Assembly (NCBI RefSeq): GCF_022581195.2
Contig: NC_061467.1
Location: 5,208,001-5,272,000 of the forward strand
Direction: 5' to 3'
Source of the DNA: Helicoverpa zea
Lineage: Eukaryota > Arthropoda > Insecta > Lepidoptera > Noctuidae
DNA length: 64,000 nucleotides
A program made the translations under genes and the position numbers. Under the pieces are notes generated by a model that worked only from the letters and a program-made list of their open reading frames with translations, was not told where the DNA came from and did not search any database. Positions 35,701 to 47,700 of this stretch are shown piece by piece (positions within the stretch are counted from its first letter, which is position 1; each line of letters starts with the position of its first letter).

Positions 35701-38700
35701 GTTTTTGATATTAACAAAGAATTTAGACTTTAAGGTATCGGCTATTATCTTGCATCTCAATCACATATACATCATTGTCATAATATTAGCAAAGAGTCTC
35801 AATTTTTATCGATTTCCCTACTGTTCAGTGCATCTATGTTACCTTATTCGTGTTTACTTGTTTAGACATGGTTTTACTGAACTTCATCCCTGTTTATACC
35901 TACTGGTTACTCTGCACTGAGTTTGTTTTGTAAAACTTTGCGGAGGTTGCTACGTAACGTAAATAAGAACAAATATACTTACTGGCAGCGTCAGAGTCGT
36001 ATTTTAATGTTTAGTGCGGTTTCGCCAAGAATCCCTGGAGGACATACCTATGACATTTGTCTGTTTGCCTGAAATGTTGGGAATCTTTCAAAGCGTCGCT
36101 CACGCCGCGCCGCACCACCGGGGGTCCCAAGTATGCCTCGTATGTTTGCGAACATTTCACAACAATGTCATTTGAAACATTCCGCACCGGCTTTGGTAAT
36201 TTATTTGAAGCTTTTGAACCGCTCAGCTTGTGAACTGGTGCCTCGTTGTAACCAGGGGTTGGTGCCATTTAGCAATGAGTAACTGGCTGATGAACGTGGG
36301 CTTGATGACGATGACCTTTTACATTATCTTGTAATATTAGTGGCGGTCGCTGGCCGCAACACAATGAAGCTATTTAAAGGTCGCCAATGTTTATATAAAT
36401 ACGTTTGATCTATTAGCAGTAATTTATTTTTATTCAGAGCATCTGATAAACGATGTAGTCATGTATCTGTCAGATAGTCGTTTAATTTAGCAAACGTATA
36501 ATAGAGTGCCGCCCTACGCTGAATGCCAAATCAAATAAGAATTCTCATTATCAGAAAGCTCCAGCACTCAAGGCGCTTTGTCTATTTGTTGTGAAGTCCG
36601 CACAATTGGGTCAATGCGGCTCAATCACTTACGTTATAATTATTCATGAACAATTATTTTCGTGCGCATCATACCATCTGTGATGTATTGGGAAAACTGT
36701 TTTATTTTTAGGACGGCCTTGTTTAGATACAAGTGAAAACAATTAAACGAGTTGATTTAACGTGTTCTTTGAAGCGTGCTTTGATGCACGTCGGCTACTC
36801 ATCTCAATGGGCGATACATCACGGCGCGGTTTATTTACCTACAGAAGTTGGGCATGTCACATTTTTTCACAAAGCGAGAGGTGTTTACTGGGCGCGTCGC
36901 GAGTTGATGCCGTGCCAAGCGCGACACGAGCTATTTCAATGCGAACTGCGCGCGGTCACACTCGCACTCCACCGCTTTATACTACTAATCTCTCTATCAA
37001 TCGTTACGTATTTATTTTTATAAAGAAATATTTAAAAAAATACAAATCTAAGGTAAAGATTGGGGTCAATGTTAGCGAGCTTTGGTTCTATTCCAATCCG
37101 TTATTATGATTTACGATAAATATTATCAAGTCATAAAAATTTTACTGCCGCAATATTCAAATAAAAATATAATTTACTGAAGAGCGCAGTTTCCAATCAT
37201 GCTTAGGTTCTGTAGAAAGTGTGATGAAGGAGGGCTATGTAGGTCTTGTATTTTTAATTAGGTCGTCACAATTCACCTAGTAGGTACGATTTGGCATGGT
37301 TATCGGCCAATATGAACAAATTGGCATCAGCGCTGTGATCACGCGCAAGCTATGTCAAGGTTGCACGGAAAACCTAATTCTAATTTACTGTAAACAGTTC
37401 ATTATTGTTAATATTGGCCCAAAAGCAGATTGAATGGAAATTACCACCAACCTTAGACATCAACTAATGGACGCTGAAAGCTGAAATTTATACGTGCTTG
37501 CGTTTTATATCTGAAATTGAGTTCATTCTTAATGGACAGACGCGCGTATCTTTTATTTTGTGCTATTATTTCTGCTTTCATTTTCTTTTCTTGTTGCATA
37601 TCATAGTAGAGGTGTACCATGTAAATCAACTCAATATTTTGATTTGTATGGACATAGGATTACATTATCCTACAGACAAGTACTAGACAAAGGGCGTTAT
37701 ATCAATAAATCCTGTATGTATCTCTACTGTGACAACATAATTGATCACAAAGCGCTAGTTTAAATACTTATCTAACACATCATTCACATGTGGATCTAGA
37801 AAGATTCATTGTTCAATATAAGTATAACGTCCTTATTTTTAGAAAATCTTTGAAACTGCAGAAACAATAAAAACCTCCAACAATACCTACATATAAAAGT
37901 TAAGTAGGTAATGTATCATATCTAGTAGTTACGTGCACTTCGAGGTCCCGGAAGCGCCCCGCTCTCGTCAGGGCTCCTGCAGCCCGTTATGTAAAACTGT
38001 CAGAAGGTTCCTCTCAACTTACGTACTTACGCGCTTTATGTCGAGGTTAACCTGCATACTTCATGGATAGTTCACCAACTGTGTACATACTTGGATGAAA
38101 AGCGTAACACTAACTTACAGAATCTACCTAAAACATCTAGTTAATGTGCGGTTTTATATGCTACAGTAGTTTTAGGAGAATATGTTTATGAAACAAAGAA
38201 AATGATCATATGATATTGGTGTGTATATTTTATTGGCGTGTGTAAGTATCAGCGATAGCAAGTCTTTAAAGATGATTTAAATAGACACAAATGATATTGT
38301 GTGTCATTTAATTGGCATGGCTCACCTGTGTACTTAGCAATCTCGAGGGACAACATCTGTATCAACAAAAACAAAGTTGTATTTAAATTATTGTTTTGGC
38401 AGATACCTGCTAATTCTATTACTCTTTGGAAATTTATTAGGACTCACTATGATCTTGATTCTAAACGTTTTCACACCTATTTACGTTACGTATCAATTAA
38501 CATTGTATATAGGAAGTATATGCAGGTATGATGATGTGGGCAGGTAGAAGTATCGTAGTGGCGAGCCAAGCGCAGTAGTAATGTGTTTCATTTAAAGATC
38601 ACAATGGTAATGACATGTTCCTATAAATAGTGCCCCGTCTGCCACCGCCAGAACAGTCCATTTCTCTACGTCGAGTACATCCAGAGCCAGCGTCAGCGAC

Positions 38701-41700
38701 GTTACTATAACCACCATGGCCGACGTGACTCATGTAGGTCCCATCACCCTCATTTCATTTTTCACAAATTTTACGCCACGCTTAGATAAACTTATTATTA
38801 TTTTCCCTAGATAAGCACGCTTTATTGATCAGACAATAGTCCGATAAAACGAATGACAAGATTGATAACGCCAACAAATTGATAAAAAAATCAGTATCAG
38901 TTAGCATTATTTTCTTACATTACTTGTTAATAAACACTGTGCGGTGACAGTGCAGACGGACTTTGCAGAAAATATATTGTGAAATATTGTGATAAGTCGT
39001 GTGTATGTCTGATAACAGTGCACTATTTGATTCACAGACGGAGGATGAGAAAAAGAATAAGAAGAAACAGTCGCCCGTGGACGACCGGCCCGTAGTCCCG
39101 GCACCCAGTGAAGCTATGCTCAACAGTGAGTATACATGCCCATTTACATTTTAACCGGGTATCCTGAAATCAGCTTTTTGAAGTCATGAATCGATTCCTA
39201 AATCGGGGAGTCGTTCTAAAATAGGGATGTAGTGTTTCTAATTTATCATTCAAATGCTTTGTAGTTGTAGCTCTACTCGCAACACGGAAAAGACACTTTA
39301 CAAATTGCCAGTAGGTAATCCTGAAAAGTAAAACTCTCAGTAATTTTTCAGGCGGAATTATTTTATGTCAGTGGAACAGTATCTATCTGTTTTTTGTGTG
39401 ATGCTTCATGGACATGTTCATTTAACAAAATGTCGTAAAGTTTTCTGTGACATTATATGTATATTTTGTAGATTTTATTAGAAGTCCCTCATATAACTTG
39501 ATACTTTAATTGATGTTTACATTTTTTCGCTTCATGATTGTCATAAAAATGTGTGTTTGGGCTAATTGTATGATCGATTGATCCGCCCACACTCCTGGCT
39601 AGCTGGCTATATGTCTGCATCACCGGTTCAGTGCCAGTGTGTGGCTCAGGGCATTGTTTACCTTTGTCTTGTTTGACATCAATCAGACCTATTGTCGTCA
39701 TTTCCACGAATGTCCGTAACATTGCTTAGTTTTTGCAGGCTATTATTATTTCTTTGTTTACTTTTTCTTTTATTAGAACTTTTTCAAAGACGCTTTTCTA
39801 CTTTTTTTAACGAGGACAAAATATTTTCTTTAACTGAATCACCGAACAAAGGGTTTTTTTTAACTTGTCCTTGGTCGATAAAAGTGGTGACGACATGGCC
39901 GGAATCTTATCAGCTGCATCGCCAAGAGGAAGACTCACGTGTAATTTATTTCATTGTCACTGGCTATCTAGTGTTTGTTGATCATTCAATGACTTTAAAG
40001 AGAGATCTCATAAACAATGCATAGATAAGCTAATCATGACAGTGTTTAATTGCTCAAATATTTGAACACGAACGGTAACGAAACACGGGGCGTCACTGCA
40101 GACATTTTAACGATTAACTAATCTGATCAATAGATATTGAGTGGGTGGGCTGATTTAAATAATATTAATTTTGACAAGGATTGATTATATAAATTAAAAC
40201 CCAGTGATGCGATTCATAATTCAAATAAAAACGCTACGGTGAAATGAATTAATCTAGTCGGTACATTTTTGACATCGGTAATGCAATCTGATAATAATAG
40301 CCCTTGGCCGATGCATGCGTGTTGTGCACGTGGAGCCAACTACTACAACTGCTATTTAATTGCAATTTTGATGTATACTCACTCTAAATTTCAAGTATTA
40401 TGCGTGATTTGCTTTCAGTACGTACTTGAACACTGATTCTCCACTTTGACCTTAGTAGGTATTACGAGGAAAAATATGAGGTTTTCCAAAGTCTTCGCGA
40501 TAACTTTCTAGTGTCTGAGATTCTACGGGACGTTCTTTAAATATTCTTTTAATGCTTGATACCACGGACGCTGACACAAAGTAAGACTTTACAACTCACT
40601 TTGCCAGGGAGAAAGTTTCACAAAGATGAAACTTTCCAGTGGTAATCCCGTTGCCAATTACAGTATTTGTATAGTCTTGTTTCTGTCCTATAGATACGTT
40701 CTAATAAAGCCGCAGGTTTTATGACATGTAGTTATTGATGAACATAAAAAAAACTCTTGTTTGGAATCGTAATATAATATTAAAGTACTTAAAATACTCT
40801 TGTATCAAATAATGAGTACTTGTCATTACAAGAAAATCAATCTTTGTTACCTATACATTTCGAAATGCTCCTAATAATCTTCAGTCCTGTCTTTTTGGGT
40901 CGAGGCCTAATTCTAGTGAAAGAGCATGAATTAGGTTCGATGAAAACGAAATTGTATTTTTACTTCGGGCGAATTGCACCATTGAACTATAATGATAACC
41001 AAACCGTAACCAGTCGTGATATTGCCGTCCATTGGTCAAATAGGTGATTTAACAACTGAAAATGGTTCGGTTAACGTTATAGCACAGATTACCTTTATAG
41101 TTACTGGTTATAGTTAAATGGTGCAACTCACAGCGTCAAGTGTCAGTTTTTCCTCGTATGTGACAAAATAAGGGCGTGTTTTGTTTCTGGAAAGTAGGTG
41201 TGACCAACGTATCTATGTACGAAATTCGCGTTCCGTTCACCTTTAATCTATCAACAGCTTCGTTGAAATCGATGACGCATTGAGTAATTGGCTTTACAAA
41301 ATCTTCGTCATCGCCTTTTGTAGTTTTACCTTCACGGAAAGTTTTATGCGAACATTGTTATTTTTTCAAACATTTGCAATCTTTTATAAAACACCCTATC
41401 GATTTTAAAAATAATTTCTTCAAACGCCTATTATTTGTGTCTGTCTAGGTTTTTTTATTGAAAACTGTTATTAACCTTCATAGATAAAGCTTACCTATAT
41501 ATGAAATTGAATATGCTGAATCTTTGGTTCTGGTGGTTTCCCAACATACTTGTTATTATTATTAACTCGTCGATCATTAGTTAGTTTTCACCATAACGCT
41601 ATAATATTTATACAAAATAATAAACTCAGTGAGAGTGTTTAATAACACACCAAATCTTCTGGCATAAGAGCGTAATATCAATCAAAATGTTATCTGCAAC

Positions 41701-44700
41701 TGCAAATATTTGTGTGTCACCATGTACGTAAAGTTATAGTCTGCTCGCTCTATATAATATTCAAACATAAATATACAAAAACAAGGTTCTGAAAGGATAA
41801 AAATCTAAATAAAAATAGTTTAGAAAATTCTAATACAGATTTTCATTTTAACGTTCTAATACGAAGAGCCACTTAAAATTACTGATATTGTTCCCACCAC
41901 ATGTATCTTTGTTACAATTCGAAGAACATTAGGTACAGCATCTGCAATACTAGGAACGTTTAAAATAATCAACTAAATCAAAGAAAATGAGGCGAGTCAC
42001 GAAAAAATCTCGTTCGTAGAACGTTGTATAGGTGTGGGATATTTCTGTCGGTGTGGTGATGCGCCGGGAATAATACACTGTTTAGAGTTACACTGGTCAT
42101 TATCACCGAACATTCCTTCATAATCTTTATTCTAATTGAACAGTCGCTAAGCTGTTTGACTTTTATGATGTACTTCATTTTCACTATGTCATTTTGAGCG
42201 GCGTTTGCGTACGCGCGTACCACAACCACGCCACGGCGATATTCAATATTCATTCATATAAATTATACTGAAGATACAGAGAGAATCTTTTATATTTTTA
42301 AACAGCTACATTTTAACTACATGATTGAAGTTATAAATGTGTGTATAAGTAGTATCCATGTTCCTGCATTATCGCGCAAGGGTACCTAAATAAGTTAATA
42401 CCGTAGAAAAAAAAGTGCTGACGATTGTAGAAGAAAGCAAATGTGTTGTTTAGTGGTAATGATACATTATTAGGTAAAATTGTAAAAATCTCCAAGTGTA
42501 GAAATGTAATAATTTGTAAAAGTTTGCGAAAACCAAACACAATGAAACGTGTTCGTAGTCACCTATTGATAATTGTGAGTCTAGCAAAGTTTTAACAGTC
42601 TAATAATGAAACAAATGTTTTCTTTTAATGCGCATTATAGTTCGGCCATTCAGAGAATGCGTTCCTGACACGTCGCGATTGAACTGACGACGTAACTACA
42701 TTCATTGATTATTGATATAATAATGTTGTTTTAATGCTCCTCAATTGTTAAAACGGTAAACAACCAGCAAAAATATTTTTATCGTAACTGCAACGCCATT
42801 GCAAAGTTACGTCGTCAGTTCAATCGCGACGTGTCAGGAACGCATTCTCTGAATGGCCGAACTATAGTTCTTATTTTTAACTAATATATTTTTATACGTG
42901 GAATGCAAAGAGGATGTGATAATGATCGTGTACAAATGACTCATAACATGCTACGAATAGCTATACGCTTTCTAACTCGAGTTTCTGAAAATCATCATCA
43001 TTTATTCAATTTATTATTTACATATGGTTTTTATAACTTTTCCGACAAATACACAGCAAATCCATTTAAAATTCGTTATTACTGTACCGGGTATTTTGGG
43101 GCAAAAACCGAATAAAACGCAGAAATAATTTATTAATGTCGAAAGTGGCTACAGGTCAAAGGACCTTGATCAATATCAATGTTCCTTGTTTGGTGGGATG
43201 CTCCTCCATTATATATGTTTCAGGAACGCCATTTTGGGAAAAAAATATTTAAAAAATCCCGACTTTACACTTGTAAGTTGCGTCCGTAAAAAATATGTAA
43301 GCAACTTTTGTAAGTTGTAAAAAGTATTTAAAAATTATTGTAAGCGACTTATGAACGGGTTTAAAATTTGAAAATTTATTGTAGGTTGATTTCGTCAAAC
43401 TTACAGTTGTAAAGGAGGCCAAATGTTTACAAGAATTCTAAGTCGATTCTCTATGAGCCTACCATATGATGTTTTCTTTTCTTAACTGTTATCTAGATAG
43501 CGATGGCTCAAAATAATTTAGTGTTGAGATAAAACAGTACACGTAATATTGTTTAATCTTCAGTCAATATTGGCGGGTATGTATATGATGAGACGAGACG
43601 ACAATTTTAGTAAAAACATGTCGTAGATAGTGGTAGTACACGTAGATAAAATTAGTGATAGCTGTAAGATGTGCTCGAAACACGTGTGACAAATTATAAC
43701 GAACTAAAGAATTTATTGTTAATTGCAAGAGTACCTAGGTAATCAAACTGTGATGGCTTTCAATAAGGGCAATGAATTCTGTGAGTATTTTATCCTATGA
43801 TATTTGTGTATAAATCACGCTAAACAGCTGGTCGGCTAAAAGTAGGTGTATACCTAGATATATGTAGATAAAAAGGATATTTTTTTTTGATGTCTTAGCC
43901 CAACCCAAAAATTAGCTCGTCTTCCGGATAGAAGCTATAGTAATCTAAGTAACATTTGCGGTGTAGTTTTTCTTCGCGTTATTTACTTTTCCTTGTCGAC
44001 GGTCGACAACAGACTTACATTTGTGTTGTGTACACGAGTAATGGATTCAGGCAGGTACCTACATGCCCTTAACTTTTTATGTGCCATATTTTCTGCGAGT
44101 CAAAACGTAACGTTTTTATTTCCCTTACCTGAAATTTCTGAATTAATCTCAAGCATTGTCTGCGAGGAGACTCATAACTCTGACGAAATATAATTTCAGG
44201 TGCATATTAAATAATGGTGGCTTTGCTCGCGATTTTCTCAGTTTCTTCGTTAAGAATGCTTGAGTATACAAGATTGTTTACGGTTCAATTAGGTCCAGAG
44301 ACTTAATTGCTACTTGAAATCTTATACTAATAATTATAGCGGCTTTATGTAAGAATACGTAGCCGGCGCTGTTGCTACGCGTTTTGTTATTTGAAGCAAA
44401 AAGTGCTACGGCGTAGCATTGTTTTTCTAGCACAAGTTCTTAATTCGTTTACGTTTATTGCATGTTGTATTGAAAATATGTACATACCAATCTATATGTT
44501 GGGAATGCTGTAATGTTTTCCATATACGTTTGTAGCGTTCAGTTCTGCCAATAAAATTCGACCCCACCCGGAAATGTCTGCAAAAAGGGGTTGTGTTGTA
44601 ACTCAATGGCTTCCAGCTACAATATTTTAACATTGGTGTTCCATTTTTCTGAATGTATCACGGAACACTTACATCATAAGAGATGTTTTCCGTCCTACTT

Positions 44701-47700
44701 ACTTGTTTGTGCTTTCGAACTATATTTTGAGAAGTTAAAAGTTATTAGTAAATTGGTTGTGCTTGTCAAGTGAGATTTAGTGTTAGTTGTTTCAACTCTG
44801 CGCAATCTGTTTTGGTAAACAACGCTTACGGCCATGCCGTTTTTCGTCAATTACTCAATTTTGTTTTCATGCTCAATTTCACGAATATATTTTTTATTCA
44901 AATGTTTTATAATGAGAAAGTGTGTGACTTTTGAAGGGTACTTCTCTAAGTATAAAGCTCCAACTGACTTTTTAAATCCATTGTTTCAGATTTGCGCACT
45001 GCGTTCGGCCTGCTGGACCGTGACAGTGACGGACACGTCACGCCAGCCGAGCTGCAGTTCATGCTGCGGAACCTCGGCATCACGGTTAGCGATGACCTCA
45101 TTGGCGAGCTCATCAAAGACGCCAGTAAAACTGGTCAGTACCTTGTGTCTTTAAACTGCTATATATTGGGCAAATGTACAGTATTTGTCACTGATATAAC
45201 CAAGCAAAGGCTACCTACAATATTGCATCTGACTTTTATGTGATGAGGAAGATTTCTCGGGTTATCGATTAGAAAGTAGTTTGTATAACAACATAAAGTA
45301 TGAAGTTCATCATTACGATGTAGGTAGCTGGTGGGTTGTGATAATTATGAGCCATACTAAACTTAATCTAGCCTTAATCGTACCGCATTTGTTTTCTATT
45401 CGTACATGATTCCGTTGGCTAGCCAACGCAACCTGCGTCATGAAAATTACGTCCCACGCTCAGCTTGCATGCAAGAAGTCCATCAAACTTGGTAATGTAA
45501 TGGCGCTGGGCGTAAATCGTTGCCGTTTGTTCGCGAATGACACGCCACGACCGCTACCTGTCGATCATAGCAATTCATACCAGACAGGGCCGTGACTCTC
45601 TCTAATATCCACCTAAATGTGAAATAATAAATCACACGTGCTGCTTGGCCGCTACTGTTTACGTAGGTATAAGGTGTGACACACTTGAGTCTATCGGATA
45701 GATCTGCTGCAATAATTGGCCAATAAATTCATTAGTCATACTACTGCAATATAATCTAGACACTATTAAAAAGATACGCAAAGTAGATAATCTTGACATA
45801 ACAACAACAATTGATAAGTGTATCAATGAACTTACTACTATTTAAATGTACGAAGCTTTCTGAATTATAAATTCTGAAGTATAAATACGTTTCCAACAAG
45901 TTCATTTCTTTAGCATGTTGATTCTACTTTATATGCTTAAATAAATATTTAGGAGTGATCGTCGTATTTTATGACTCAATAACGTCTGGGAGGCACGCAC
46001 GGCGTAAGTATGTTGTGGTTACGCCAGGCTTGAGGCTGACATACCCAAATTCCAGACGATAATGTCATTTATCTAGGCGCAATTTCCTGCGCTCAAATAA
46101 CCTTGTATCTAACTCGTGAAGAAGGTGAAATCACTAGTTACATAAGTCTGAATAGATTGCAAAGTCGTTTTGTTCGTGCATTCGCTTTAAACTTTAAACT
46201 ACTTTACGGATTTACGCCAGAATTTACGCGGATTCCGTCATAACTTGGGAAATATTTACATAGTTTGTTATGTTGGGCTCTTTAAGTAAATCGATACGTG
46301 TGAGTTTCCTAATAGTGCTAAATAGATTGCACAATTTATCTGGCAAGTGCGTGGTTTCAAATTAAGTAGCTACTGTATGTATGCATGTTCGTAAGTACTG
46401 ATGACATCGATTTATATCAAGTCATTAAGTGCCTGTACAAATGCATAAACATACCTGGTGTAAATACATATATGAGTGTTTTGTTTGTACATTGAATAAC
46501 TGCCAATATAACACGTGTTTTTGACATCAGTACAGCTGAGATAGTGCACTGTTTGAAGCTAGCAAATGGTCTGTGATTGTAAATTGTTAGTATCCAAGCG
46601 TATCAAGAGCAGATATATGAAATTAAATTACATCATTTTACGTAGGCAGGTACATACCTACACAAGTCACGTCATATCCGCTACCACTGAAAGAATGTTG
46701 TTATAAAAATATTCAGTGATTATGAAACTTTCAACCACTGTTTGCCTCATTAGAATATAAATTTGCGTGAGCCAGTAAGTTTAACTGTGCGGCATGAATA
46801 AACAAAAACTGATTAAATCGATGAGGCAGTTAATGTACAGGGTTATTGTAAAATGGCGTGCTCGCGTAAGGCGGCGAGCTTCCGGAGCGCGACCCTCACC
46901 GAGGGGGAGGTTACTTACGTACCTGCGCTTTTACAAGACCTCGTGACGTAATTGATAAAGTTCCACTTGATCACTCACCACTGGAGTACCTAATATAACG
47001 GAGTACCTAATATGGCAATAACTTGCTTCATTACTTTGCGTGCCCTCAGATATACAGACTTAACTTTTAGTATAGCGTCGTAAGCTAAGTGATTGACGGC
47101 TTTATGGTGCCTAACAAAACTTGTAAATAAAGCTGGCCTTAGTTTTATTGCTAGTAAAGGACGCTATTTCGGTGTATATATTTATTCAAGTAGATTAGCC
47201 TGGCAGGATTACTACGGAAACAATCTAATTTTGCAATTGCACATGTTTAAGATTTATGATGCAAACTTGTGTGCGTCATTTCATTCTTGTTGTTTACATT
47301 TTTCGCGAAGTTATCATTCACAAATGGCAGTAAGTAGATGTACATAAATCCCATTTATAAACCGAGACAGTTCAGGCCTTCAGGCTGCAATAGCGGAACC
47401 GGGGGCCAGCGCCACGCCCGCTCTATCTACCATCGCAGCCTGATAATCTCTTGATCCAATCAGAATGTACCCGCAAGCCTCGGCGAGGTCAACATTCTGC
47501 ACACGATACAAAAACCATTAATGCTCTGTGACACGTTCCTACTCCGTGATTTATAATAAATATTACTCCAGTATTCAAGTATTACTATGATCAAATAAGC
47601 ATTTTCTTTAAATAAGAAACATGTTACCTACTTTTAATAAAAAGGCTTCGCTGGCAGAAATTCTATACAAAAAAGGTGCAGCGGACAGCCACAGGTGGTG

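Noticed and set aside
36011..36268. 85-codon minus-strand open frame starting MAPTPGYNEAP
   Set aside because: No recognisable family, no splice-supported partner, and it lies in an intron of the EF-hand gene; composition alone is not enough.
36733..37109. Two overlapping plus-strand frames in a CpG-rich patch
   Set aside because: Overlapping frames in the same strand, no splice consistency and no homology; more likely regulatory or repeat sequence.
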